Assembly: GCA_018343915.1 (NCBI GenBank)
Contig: JABRWF010000008.1
Coordinates: forward strand, 3,410,001 to 3,474,000
Source of the DNA: Agroathelia rolfsii
Lineage: Eukaryota; Basidiomycota; Agaricomycetes; Amylocorticiales; Amylocorticiaceae
Reading direction: 5' to 3'
DNA: 64,000 bases
The notes beneath the pieces are model-generated. The model worked only from the letters and a program-made list of their open reading frames with translations. It was not told where the DNA came from and ran no database searches. Numbering within the stretch: the stretch's first letter is position 1; each line of letters opens with the position of its first letter. Made by a program: the position numbers and the translations under genes. Of this stretch, positions 46,152 to 57,934 are shown in pieces.

Positions 46152-46952
46152 TCAAGTATGCAGTGCCAACACCCAGCGCCCGTCCGAGCCCTGTCGTACA
46201 TCCGCGCTCTTGAGATCCAACGCACCGATCCCAGCGAGAACATCAATCCTCTTGTAGCCTTGCAGACGCTCATGTTGTATATTCGCCTGCGACTTTGACA
46301 CGCGTTCGTTGAAGCCCTTGAGCAGGGCGGCGTCGGTGAGCCCAATCGTGCGCTTGAAAAATTCGTGGTCTTCCTTTGTCAGGGAGCGGTGGAAGTGGAC
46401 ATAGATCTCCTCCAGCAGATCGCCCAGTGTGACATATCCCGTCGGCGACCGGGAAGAGGGAGAAGCGGAGGAGGGGGATCGCGCAGAGGAAGCATGGACT
46501 TGGATGGCCCCCCAACGCTGTGAGATGGCGCCGTTGGAGTGGTACACCGTGAGATGCGTGCAGGGCGGGTGAGATGCTGACTCGTCCAGGATGTCGCTGT
46601 GCTCATCCGTGTTAGAGAAAGACTCGGACTGGACGAGCGAGTCGCGGTACATGCGGGGTGGCATGGCCAGGTTCCATGCCAGGCGCGGGTCGGTGGCCAT
46701 GATGGTCAGAAGACTGTGTAGTTGAACGGTGTGGTACCACCACGTCCAGAGGAAAGTAGGTAGGTAGTATGTGTAGTATGTAGGCGTGTACATGACAGGC
46801 GAGCTAGTAGTGCTCGTGGCCGTCAGCACACAGGGCGTTGCTGGTGTGGGTGTGGCGGCGCCCCTAGAAGGGGAGGACGCAGACTCTGAGGTCTTTGGTA
46901 CAGACCACGTGGGGAGGTCAAAGCAGGATGTATAGCTCCCATAGAAGATCAT
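46152..46952 (-). CDS. DUF6699-like protein (266 aa)
   Basis: A single exon of 266 residues. The N-terminal third is Pro/Ser/Thr-rich (ASSPSRGAATPTPATP) and hydrophobic-aromatic (TFLWTWWYHTVQLHSLL). The C-terminal half has the pattern I associate with DUF6699: a DPRLAWNLAMPP strand, HLTVYHSNGAISQRWGAIQV, then YVTLGDLLEEIYVHFHRSLT as the conserved helix, KEDHEFFKR, a YKRIDVLAGIGAL strand and a closing DGRWVLALHT. Such proteins are common in mushroom-forming fungi and have no known function. The start at 46952 is the first Met of the frame; a later Met in LLTIMATDPR would give a shorter protein with the whole domain. No signal peptide is present. Confidence 0.7.
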   Translation of the reverse strand: MIFYGSYTSCFDLPTWSVPKTSESASSPSRGAATPTPATPCVLTATSTTSSPVMYTPTYYTYYLPTFLWTWWYHTVQLHSLLTIMATDPRLAWNLAMPPRMYRDSLVQSESFSNTDEHSDILDESASHPPCTHLTVYHSNGAISQRWGAIQVHASSARSPSSASPSSRSPTGYVTLGDLLEEIYVHFHRSLTKEDHEFFKRTIGLTDAALLKGFNERVSKSQANIQHERLQGYKRIDVLAGIGALDLKSADVRQGSDGRWVLALHT

Positions 46953-48075
46953 AGTGCTCTAAGAGACGTAGTTTCAGTATTATTCAAACAGTAATGAAGT
47001 CGAACGAGTAGAATGAACCTACTACGGTTATGAATATAGCAGAGTGCTAGTCTCTGTAGTATGATCTCAACTCAGTGTTACCCCTGGCGCAGGCTGAGGG
47101 ACGCGTCTTATGTACGTTTTCAATCCTGTGTAGCAACAGCAGGCACTACGCATAGAGGCCCACAGGATGTGTATTATGTTATGCTACTGCGAACACCTAA
47201 ACCTGTGAGCAATCTTGGGCTGACAGGCCCGAGAAGGCTTCAAGTTATGGAACACAACTCATGCATGCTACCGCACAGGAGCCGATAAAGCAAATGAACA
47301 CTATACGGCCAAACGAAGTCATCAGTGCCGCTGCAGGGCATCCGCACCGACGAACGGAAGATGCCAGTGGCCTGACAGTCCCAATGTTAGCTGAAAAAGG
47401 ACTCCTGTCGTGCCAGCCCGAGCTCGCCAGAAGGTGTGTTGATCCTCATTTAGGCCCGGTGTCACAGGTAGGCCTAGGGGGTTGATCCGACGCTGCTGAT
47501 AGTGGTAAAGCAGTGTCCCAGCGCACGTGGTGATTAAATAATTGTCGGTCTAAATAACAGTAACAAGTCCAAATTTCCTGGTGAGGAATACTGTGACAAC
47601 GCCTATGCAAGAGAGTCTGGTGCGACGTCATTGATACCACATGTAACATGGCGACCAGAACTCTGAGGCTCATCAGGTTTGCATAAGCCAGATACACGAT
47701 AAACAACTACTCCTGTTCCTATAGCACGATGCTTGTTCAAGTTGAGCTCGATGCGTTAGTTAAGCCTGCTACTAGAGGCCTGTGTGCCACAATTGGCGGC
47801 AGCGGCGACGGCATCGCACAGGCCTACGGCCGAGTGTGAGCGCAAATGCCCGCACTCCGCCACTGTCGGCGCTTCAACTCAGCTGAGGCTGACACACTCA
47901 TATATATATAGCATCTAAGCTGGTTAGATGTTTGTATAGTATCATATACAGAACAAGAGTTTCGAATGAGATCAAATTTCCATAATACACTACCGTTCAA
48001 GATGTTCTAGCCAAACTCTGAATGTACTGCGATGCGCTCATACCAGTGCTCGCGGGCCCATGAATAACATATCAT
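46953..48075. other. Intergenic, DUF6699-like gene to laccase 1
   Basis: No supported gene. A short TA-repeat lies near 47,902. The right end is the 3' flank of laccase 1. Confidence 0.4.
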
Positions 48076-50369
48076 CTACACCCTATAAGTGTAATTCGCC
48101 GCATTCAAGCTGTTCTGATAATCATCATACGCCGGACATAAGTTCTCCCAAGATTCTGTTTTTGAAGAAAGGTAGTGATATATAAGACACATTATTGTGG
48201 GCTAAAAAAAAAAAAGGAGATAAAAATATATGCGCACCGGTGACGGGACTGTATGATGGAGCGCCCGAAGGGTTCTCGGCGAACACGACGGCCATACCGA
48301 GGACGAGGTGCCATTCAATGTGACTTTAAACGCATAGATTAGCCGGGTTCGATGGGGGGTGACAAATCTATGTAGATGCTTACCAGTGCAACAACCACGG
48401 GCCGGTATTATCTATTCCCATCCCATGTCCACTATTCAGTACCGAACTAGGAAATTATTGCATAGCGGAAATCTCTCACCAGTGAAAAACCTGATCGTCG
48501 TATTGTCGTTTGCGTACTTGCCACCGACGTCGACGGTATCACGCTGGACGGGATTCACGTAGTTGTACGTGCTGCTACCGGAACTGCGCACGACTGAGAA
48601 GTGATGCTGAATGGCCACGAACAGGATCTCAGTTTGACTTATTATATGTATATCTTTGCACTACTCACACCGTGGAGATGGAATGGATGCTATAAACAAA
48701 AAAAAGGGTAAGGCGAAAGTGACTACTAACAAACTCATAGCCAACTCACAGGGAACCCATGCGTATTACCCGCACTTGAAAACGACACCTCAACAGACGC
48801 ATTCGGGGGCAGCGTATACACCGACCCGGCGGGCAACACGTTCTGTGCGGCGATCGCGCCGTTCAAGATCTGCAGCAGCACCGGCGTGTCCCAATGCTGT
48901 GTCGGCTCGAATGTGTACCCGTTCAGCTCAAAGCGTGGCATGCTGCTGCCGGAATAGTTGGCGTCATAGCTCAGTTCGATGTTCAGGTTGTAGTCCGCGC
49001 CGCCGGGGAAAGGCAGACCCGGCGCGGCGGGGTTGGTGAGCGCATGCAAGTTCGTTTCGTTCAAGGGTGCGAGGGAGGTGGTGTTGACCGTCGTCGGTTC
49101 TTCGTCGGGGGCACCATGATACCGGAGGATGGCTGGAGATGTGTTAGTCTTGTTGATATGTGGGTGTATGCCATGTACCTGAGTTCAATCCGCCCTCTGT
49201 GGTCTGATTCCCGGAGTTGGGAAGAGCACGGATCCAGTAGTTACCCACTGGCTGGTTCGCATGCAGAATAAACGAGTATCTCTGGGCAGGGAAGATTTTA
49301 AGCGAGTCGAGGGGCCCGAGAGGTTCCGTGTTGACGCCATCTGCTTCAATGATCCTGGACAAATATTATGTTTAGCATCATTACCGGAGCCATGCAAGAA
49401 AAAAAAGCATTCAACGTACGTAAAGTTATGTCCATCAATAGAGAAAACATAGTTGGGGTGGCACACGATGGCCAAGAGACGGATGCGGTACCGTTTTCCC
49501 TGCTTGACGTTGATTACAGACAGGGCCTCTTGTGGTCCGCCCCAGTAGCGACCCTTGCCGTTGATGAGGTTAGAATCCTGGTTGGGACCGTAGCCGGCTT
49601 CGAGCGCGGGCGTGTGATACCAGTCAGAGAGCGTAATGACAGTAGATTCTATTATGCCGATAGATGAGATGCCAGAAGCCAAAGAAAGATAAGCGCTTAC
49701 CATCATCAATGTCATAAAGGTGCTTGTACGGGTCATTTGGGTCGTAAATGACCAGGGGGCCACGTAGACCGTCGCAATATTGAGTACCGACGTGGGAATG
49801 GTACCAGAATGTCCCTGCCTGGTTGAGTACTTGGAAATTGTACTGGTAGGTGTTGTTTGGGATGATAGGACACTGTGTAACACCTTCAGTGCCATCTTGA
49901 TAGTTGGTATGATTTTGATGGATTCCATGCCAATGCTTTACAAGGGGTATTCAGTGCTTCCACAAGGAGATATATTGGTTATAGGCTCACAATGGTGGTA
50001 ACCGTCTCCATCGAGGTATCATGGAGCGAGTTGTAAACATTAATGCTGAAATTGTCGCCCTTTGCATCATGTATGATGTCAGATGTGCAAAGAATACGGG
50101 TGGTATGAGAGAGAGTATAATGCCTTTTTTGCTGTTAATAACGGGCCGGGGAACTGGCCGTTGACCAGGACAGTACTGAAAAAGAAAAGAAAGAAGAAGA
50201 AAAAATCAGAGCTTCAGTATCAGTATGCTAGAAACGGGATCACGACGTACTCGCGAGAGTAGCCGTCAGGTGCGATAACCTGATTTACGATATGCATATC
50301 GGCGACAGGGCCGATGGCAGCCCATGCCTGCGAGGTCAAGAGAGAAACAGAGAGAGCTAGGCCGAACAT
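48076..50369 (-). CDS. Laccase 1, secreted multicopper oxidase (534 aa)
   Basis: Twelve exons (50251-50369, 50124-50175, 49991-50059, 49701-49935, 49420-49648, 49179-49354, 48750-49132, 48669-48689, 48480-48606, 48384-48411, 48238-48323, 48076-48155) give 534 residues. A signal peptide ([17 protein letters not shown]) precedes the mature [13 protein letters not shown] start. All four copper motifs are present: HWHGIHQ (81-84), [13 protein letters not shown] (126-128), HPFHLHGHHF (422-428) and [12 protein letters not shown] (479-490). Laccases oxidise phenols while reducing oxygen to water outside the cell. The residue ten after the type 1 copper Cys480 is Met490, where high-potential laccases have Phe or Leu. 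Intron 2 starts with GC (context AAG|GCATTA) where laccase 2 has GT. The end [12 protein letters not shown] is typical. One exon is only 21 nt and encodes HPFHLHG. Confidence 0.94.
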
Positions 50370-51358
50370 CTCCACTGGGAAGAGAGATGTGTGTGTGAGG
50401 AGAAGGATGAGGGTTGTGGGGGCGCTAACGACAAGTGGTGCAACATGGAATTAATGTGTATAAAAGGACGGCAAGAGAGCGCCAGAAGCGATGGATGGCG
50501 TCGATGACAAGCCGAGCAGACTGCAGACTGAACAGCATAATTATAGAGAAGGTACGTTCCCCCTTCCCCTTATGATATTTTAATTGAAGAGTCGGAGCCG
50601 ATATGTTCCACCAGCACGTTGACCTTTGCCCAAGGTTCAAAAGGCCTTTGAATACAAATACATGTACCATGACCATTTGGCACAAATGGCGCAAGGATTG
50701 TAGGGTAGCTTTATGCAGCCATTACCCTGGGCCGTATACTGAGACAACCGGAAGATGGATTGCCGTCGAGTAGGATGCTCCACGACGACGACGACGAGGA
50801 GGCCGAGAGAATCGAAGAAGATTCTCTTGTTCCAAACATCGCTCGCTCCACAGGCTATTTCTGGTACAAAAGGGGTAAATCAACCAAGCTAGAAGAAGAG
50901 TACATGTATTGAACATGAGTACGATGATATGATACATATATTCTCGATAGCTCGGATGACGATATCCCATTTCACCGCTGTGATCCAGAAAAAATCCGAG
51001 CCAAGGAATGAGCAAGGATCGCGCGGATTCGGAGAGGCAGTGCAAGAAGCCCCCTTTTTTTTTACAAGTCGCTGTCACCGAATCATATCCTATTTCTGAC
51101 CAGCCAATCACAGGTGGCCCATTGACACCATGACGTCCTGCACACTACTAGTACATCTCGTGCTTCAATACACTTGGAGGTACGAATGAGATCTTAATGC
51201 CCTCTCATAAAACAAGACATGCATCACATCGAGTCTTTCAAGGGAATCTCATCGTCCACATGGTATATCTACAAGTGTAAATCCCGTCCCATTCATTATA
51301 TAGTCGTTACAAAGCAGTGACAACAATTCCGTCATGGTATACATCATCATCGCCCTCA
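50370..51358. other. Laccase 1 promoter and GH5 3' flank
   Basis: The 100 bp before the laccase start are pyrimidine-rich on the coding strand. No supported gene. The GH5 gene, on the same strand, ends at 51359, so the two do not share a promoter. Confidence 0.45.
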
Positions 51359-54300
51359 TCACGATGCAATCATCGTCAACACAAAGTACAACACCACCGA
51401 CACGACCACAATCCCCGCCGCAAACACATTCCCGCCAAAGTCACTCCAGAAATCATTGATCTCAAACGGCAGCCTCCTCGGTGGCGGGTCGATCGTGACC
51501 GTAATCCGATGCCTCAGCCCCGGCGTGCGGACGTCCTTGACGACAACGAAGAGTGTCTGCCGGTGGTAATCATAGATATACCTATCGTCCGGCCCCAAAC
51601 CCGAGACCAGAATCCGGCGCCGTAGCGTGAGCAACGACGGCAAGAAGATCTCCGTCTCACGCGCTCTGAGCCCCGGGTGATCCGATAGCGGCGGGTGTGT
51701 TACCGTCGCCGGCTTGTGATGCTTGGAATGGTGGTGGTGGTGGTGGTCATGGTGCCGGCCTTTGCCTCTGTGTTTCTCCTTGCCAGAAGATGGCCCGGGC
51801 GGGGACGGGTTCGCCCACTCGTACGTAAACGTGCCGCGCGTCATCTCGTACTCAAACTTGAGCGGAATCCCAGCCGTCTTGGCCGCATATGGCCGCACGA
51901 GCGCTGGTAGCAGCCGCGCACCGTTGTCGAGCGTCGGAGAAGACTGTTCGTGATCCAGCAGGCTCGCGGGCAGACCACGTCGCCGGCTGAACCATGAAAA
52001 GTTCTCGCCGTTCCACGAGTCACCTAGCGCGTCGCTGTTGTCAGGATTGTAGTTCCACAGCCTGTGATGTTTGTATAGTCAGTATCAGAGTTATGCAAAG
52101 TACCAGGAGAAAGCCGTACGTAAAGCCGACAAGGGCCCGCTCCAGCCCAATCATCAGGGCATCCATCATGCGCATCTGCCACGACCAATCATCGCTTTCG
52201 AAAGCTTCTTTATTGCTATCAGAACGTATTAGTTATCTACCTTGTACGGGGTTAGGTGAAAGAGAAGAAAAAGACACACTTGATGTCCATTGGTACGCCG
52301 CATTCGCCGATGATAACCGGTCTTTCGCCCAGGCTACGATAGCCAGCCTCGACGATATTGCGGATCTGTAACGCATAATTGTCTCGCGCGCCTGCATGGC
52401 CCCAGTAAAGCGCTTTGGGCAAGAACATGCCCTGTAGTAGTGCTTTGAGTACACCGAAATGAGCCGTCATAGTGAGAGGCTCTTACCCTAGAGAGCCCCT
52501 GGACATTGACGGTAAAATCGCTAAATGATTTCTGGAATAATGCGTGGAGGTCGTACCTGTCCAACGTGATCAGGAACAACAACAACAACAACAAAAAAGG
52601 CCTTACCAATGGGGTGCATACACCATGTTAGGCGGTTGATTCTCCTTGGTCCATGACGCGGGGCAAAGCTAGATGACAAAGAAAAAAAATCAGCCAAGCA
52701 TGTAAAGAAATAAAGAGGCATCATCACCTCGTTCGGAATAGGCTCTATAAACAACATCCTATCACTCCCCGCCACATGATGTATTCGCTCCGCCCACCGA
52801 CGCACAAACGGATAATAAAAGTCCTCATACCAATCCACCTTGCGGCCCGTCTGGGGGTCCGTGGAGAAGTAGTTCTCGCGCAACACCACTCCTTCGTTCT
52901 TTTGCATGTCCCAGCCCCAGACGTCGTGCATTTCCCACAGGCACCGGCCCTGCGTGGGGCCATCGGGCCGCCAGGCTTTTTCGCCGTCAACGTTGAGCAG
53001 CGTCTGACCTGTGCGCTTGGTTGGGTAAGGGGACGAGCGGGTCCATTGTCCGACGACGGTGGGGTGACCAGCACCAAGGAGGAAGGATTCGAATGCGGTT
53101 GCTGTTTGGAAGGACCAGTAAACGTTACGCTGCGATCTAATCATGGAGAGAGGAATGAAATGTACGGACGGACGTGGGACAGGTGCAGGTCAGTATTGTA
53201 GTCGAATGTGTGCAGCGAATCGAGGTTGACGTAGCCGCGGTGTGGCTCGTTCATGATCTATATCAACTCCAAAAATCAGTCCTTGTTGACACAGTAACCA
53301 GCAGCGGCCTCTACCTCGAAGCCGATGACAGCCTCAAAACCTGCCACAGCAGCTGCAACCTGATCAAACATGTCTAAGAATGCATTCTGGAGGAACTGCT
53401 GCACGGGCACTTCCTGTCCCTTGGCGTTCTCAACGAGCAGCTTCGGAGCATAAGTGTCACCAGCCCAGAAACATGTCCTGTTCCATCATCACCTTTTTTT
53501 TTTAGCACAATAAACGAAATAGGATAGGTCCACCACTCACGCCATCGTAGCTGCAGCCAGCTTTTGATAACCACACGGCCATATCCCATGCTCTTCGCCG
53601 TGTCCACCGCCCTTCATGCCCAACAGCCACGCTGCCCCGGTGGATTCCAGCTTGTGGATGTCAAATCCAACAGCATCTAGTGTCCAGGCAGGCGCTCCCG
53701 ATCCACCACTGTACCGGGACCACACGTCCTGATGCATGTCGATCAGGCAGACCATACCATAATGAGGCAGGAGCGAGAGCAGACTTCGAACGTATTTCAG
53801 ATATTTGATATCGTATTGGCCACTTTTTGCAATACAGCATTTATTATTATTATTATTTTCAGCGTCCAGACATATACGATCATGTGATGTATCACTCACG
53901 GTCCGGCATGTTCAACAGCCTCCCAAGTTATCACGAATCTAACTGAGTCCCGTGTGTTGAGTTTATGAGCACGTGCACAAATATAGCCTTTGTGTTGCTA
54001 TTGCAAATCCACGCACTAAAAGTGAATCCCCAGCGGCGCAGCCTTGCCAGGTGTTCTTTTGCCTCGCTGAGCGGAAAGGGGCGTCCGACAAAGGTGACAG
54101 ACTCATGGCCAATAGGGAACGTGGCATCGTCGTGATTAGTCGGGCTGGTTCCAACAACGTTAACCTCGAACAGGGAGAAGTTACAGTTTATATACCTTTT
54201 GGATGCGCCTGATAGGTTGACACCACGCAGGTTACAGACACGGCCGTACCTGTCGAGGATGTGTCTCCCGTGGATCCTCAAACCCTGGCGTACCCAATCA

Positions 54301-54464
54301 TGCGCAAAGGTAGAGTCGGATGCAGACCCCGGCACGTAGAATGGATTGAGCGCAGACGGGTGTTCGGTTGGCACCTGTTGGTCTGGCACAGCAGGCTCGG
54401 GCGGGGTGGTGACGGCGCTGGAGCTGCTTATAGTCTCGCGGTCGCGTTCGCGGTGCTTGCCCAT
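51359..54464 (-). CDS. GH5_12 steryl-glucosidase-like enzyme, tail-anchored (809 aa)
   Basis: Twelve exons (54196-54464, 54017-54144, 53900-53942, 53541-53822, 53315-53477, 53170-53257, 52728-53101, 52607-52668, 52487-52556, 52280-52431, 52120-52215, 51359-52061) give 809 residues. The TIM barrel follows fungal GH5 subfamily 12 (EGCrP2/Sgl1, ergosteryl-beta-glucosidase): NLRGVNLSGASK, SVTFVGRPFPLSEAKEHLAR, IDMHQDVWSRYSGGSGAPAW, the acid/base Glu299 in IMNEPHRGY, GHPTVVGQWTRS, NMVYAPHWYDLHALF and the nucleophile Glu536 in VIIGECGVPMD. A beta-type C-terminal domain follows, with a His-rich stretch (HHDHHHHHHSKHH), and the protein ends in one hydrophobic helix (AAGIVVVSVVLYFVLTMIAS) with no tail. 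It probably cuts sterol glucosides at a membrane. No N-terminal signal peptide is seen. Introns hold AAC and TTA repeats. Confidence 0.9.
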
Positions 54465-54676
54465 GGAAAATGTTGAGTGATAGTTCGCTGTATTGTATTC
54501 GATTGAAGTTGGCGTTGAATGGAATGATACAACAATAATAATTCCGGATGCTTCCGTTGTGTTTCAATTCATTAACTTGCCATGTCTACAATATTGTCTA
54601 TGATCCTTGTTTACAAGTTCTTTTCTTTGTATTCAAATAATAATTACTAAATACAAATGGTACAACACCAGTCTCT

Positions 54677-55511
54677 TCAGACAGAGTGCAGTGGCTCCTT
54701 GGCTATCACTTGCTTAAATATCTCTAGTGCCGCCGCTGGCTTGAATGCAGCCTAGCATCCTTATTAGCAAGAAGAAGAAAAAAGCGAACAACCACGCATT
54801 ATAAGTAGATGTACTTACCACTTCGTGTCCGGCACCGTATACCCTCCTGATCAACAGTTAACATAACAAGTCTATGACGCTTTCAGCAGCAAAAAAACAA
54901 CTTACGCAAACGTAAAGTTGTCCACATTTTGTATGGCGGCCACTGCCTCCCCGTCGATTGTCATGTTCGTCATGGGCGTCGCATGCAATGTCGCATTTCC
55001 GTACCAATCCATAGCGAGCACCGATGCATGACCACCAAGCCAATTGCAACTATATAGATTTTAGGTTAGAGATTACGATGGGAATTTCACTTTAATGAAC
55101 GGACTTGATATCTGCATCACCAGCCTGTGAAAGAGTTTTAGAATTTGTTCGTCGACTTGAAGCACTACAACAACAACAACAAAAACTTGCCCAGATCAGA
55201 GTCTTAAGCCCAGAGTTTACGAGCTCCGAGAGCTGTGGGAGCCAAGACCTCGCATCCTAGATATGCATATATCTAAGTGTCCACCGACCTGTGGAGAGAT
55301 ATACAAAACTTACATCACCCGTCTTCACAAACTTGTTATAAGGCGGATTCGGGCATTCGCCGTACATAGATGTAGCCCCGATCTTCTCAAGAACCTCTGG
55401 AAGCGCCAAGTAAGTAGTATAGTATTCAGGCGGAAACAACGCGCTAGAGTTTTGGCGCAAATCGTCCGGGTCCCTGTTCCCTACAGCGGGGGTAAACACG
55501 TAATCGATCTG

Positions 55512-55550
<39 letters not shown>

Positions 55551-57072
55551 TCATATGAAGAATCTAAAAATTCGAATTTGCTCGTACACAAAAGTTGTCC
55601 GCCTTGTGACAAACTTCATCGCTCGTAGCATTATTGGTGTCCGCGGGGAAGGTCAGGCAGGCGGTTTCTTGTTCTTGGCATCCCCCCGAGCCATAGAATG
55701 CCTCATTCAGTTGTTTGAGCGTCTTGGCGTCAACAAGGGGTCCATAACCGGGAGCATCAGCGGCAAAATTGACGTATGCTTGATTTTGGATTAATGGGTC
55801 ATACCATCCACTAGAATAACTGTCAGACGTCTCGACGCGGGATATTTATAGAACGTACTTGTTGATGAGCATGGCGCTCACGTCAATGGATACTTTGTTC
55901 TTGAGCGTTCCGTTGGCAATCTTGGCATTTTGCTCGTTAAAGTACCTATTAAAACCGTTTACATGCCAAGCTAAAGCATAAAATCTCATTATATGCACAA
56001 CTTACGTGACAAAGGCAGGGCCGTAATGTCCTCCATAAGATTCAGTAGCAAATACAAATCTGTCAAAAGCGTGATTAGTTTGTGAAATATGTAACGAAGA
56101 ACATCACGCACTCTCGACTTTGATACTTGGAGAACTCCCCACTTTCAAACAGGATTTGGAATGCCTTCCAGACCCAAGGTGCTGCAGCTTCAGTACTATT
56201 GACAGGGTCCCGTCTGATAACACAACTATGAATAGCCCGTCGTGATTAGACGGGTAGCAAATTTACGAACCCATATGAAAATCCAGTTCCTGAAGTACTT
56301 CAGTCTCAAGATTTTATGGATTGAAACACCTCACTCACCGATCGGTTGATCAATGTAAATCACTGCGGCACAAGGATATAAGCAATTGTATCTGCGAGAA
56401 AGAAACAGAGAGCTTACTGTTGCTAACATTATTCCAGCTAATAGAAGCAAAATAGTCGAATTAAAATTAAAGAAATAGAGATGCATTTACGAATTGGGTC
56501 CACTAACCTATAAGGATTGAGGAAAGTCTCATTGCCAGCGGGGGTAACCTATACACAGAAACTCCTCAGTACGATAGCATAGGATTGAATCAAGACATAC
56601 CCTACCAGGCATGGGCCTAAGTGCCAATAATAATAGTATTAGACGCGTTAAAAATGATTTATCATAGATGGCTTACCATTCTCTTGGAAAAGTCCGATCA
56701 TTGAACTACAACCCGGCCCACCGTTCAACCTATCATAGACGAGTAAATGCACGTGGATATAATTTCAGCGCAAACAGATACGAACCACAGCGTAAATGGC
56801 GCCGTCTCAGGCGACTCGCGAGCCTCGAAGAACCAGAACCACATGCTCATATTCTTGCCCACATCTATATATCCCGAGATCTGCTCTACGCCCGGCGTCG
56901 TCTCACAGATACCAGAATTCTTGACATAGCGAAGCTTCGTGTCGTTCTGAGATGCAGACACAAACTCTTTGGAGACTCCAGTCAGGGTAGATGCTAGTGT
57001 AGCCAGAGAGAGCCCGGAGAAAGCAAGTGCTGCAGTCGCAATTACTAGACGCCTGAGCGCGCTGACAGCCAT
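54677..57072 (-). CDS. Secreted serine carboxypeptidase, family S10 (482 aa)
   Basis: Seventeen exons between 57072 and 54677 join in frame to 482 residues. Coordinates are 56786-57072, 56677-56729, 56606-56616, 56508-56548, 56420-56439, 56339-56362, 56271-56289, 56112-56213, 56006-56059, 55859-55945, 55588-55810, 55314-55508, 55191-55256, 55105-55124, 54906-55049, 54819-54846 and 54677-54751. A signal peptide (ATAALAFSGLSLATLAS) leads the chain. Substrate-site LWLNGGPGCSSMIG, the nucleophile in ATESYGGHYGP (Ser193), the Asp in LIWAGDADINC (397) and the His in VYGAGHEV (456) form the S10 triad. It trims C-terminal residues from peptides outside the cell or in the vacuole. Exon 3 is 11 nt. Intron 13 starts with GC (TGG|GCAAGT). 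A GA-repeat fills the intron before exon 12. It reads in the same direction as GH5, 212 bp upstream of it. Confidence 0.92.
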
Positions 57073-57934
57073 TGCAAGTAATATTGTGGTAGTAGTCCAA
57101 GAGACGGCAGCTCACAGAAGATCAGGGATCTGTATACCCACGGCCTCTTATCAGTGAAGGATCCGACCTGTCAGCGTACAGGATCAGCCTATCGCAATAG
57201 GCCCGGCTAAATAGTAAAGTAGCACACAAGACGGCCATGTGGGACAGAAGAGCTATGACAATTGTGCACTCTGCGCAGCCGCTCCTTACAAGTGCTCAAA
57301 GATTGGGGATAATGGTGCATCGCCTGAAATAGCCAAATAGGTATGTGCGATCTGGTCTTCTGCATGCGCTAGCATGGTTTGGTTAAACATTGACGCGCCG
57401 GTATATCCAAATGGCAAGTGCAAGCCCCAGTCTGAATCAGGGTTTCCCAAAAGGACCGACTGAGCGTTCAAGGTTCAATGACTGGTACTTGTAAGTACTA
57501 CCGACCTCGAGTCGTAATAATTGTACGATGCATTGAATCTGCCAGATACAGATAACGTAGCGCTTTCAGGAAGCATCATGTTGTTCAGAAGCTGAGAAGC
57601 ACGAGGCCACGAGTCAACCCGATGGTTGCAACAGCGGGCACATGTGCATTGCTTCTCTAATCGAACTTCCTGAATCTCAGGATCTTGTGAACACCCGCTG
57701 AGTCATACACAAACAGAAAATGCACAAGTAATATACCATTCGGGAGATTATGTGATGCGCAACCGTGGAAGCAATGATAAATAAATAAAAATATAATAAT
57801 TACGTGCGTGGTAAAAAGGAGAGGTGGTGAAGGTGAGTACTAAATAATTATAAATGCTCAAAGCCCTATGAACTCATGTCAACCCGTTTTTGTTGTCTTT
57901 TCGTGTGGTGGTCATGAATCGTCAATTAGACTAA
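57073..57934. other. Carboxypeptidase promoter and oxidase 3' flank
   Basis: No supported gene. Both neighbours are on the minus strand, so this holds the carboxypeptidase promoter and the end of the oxidase transcript. Confidence 0.45.
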
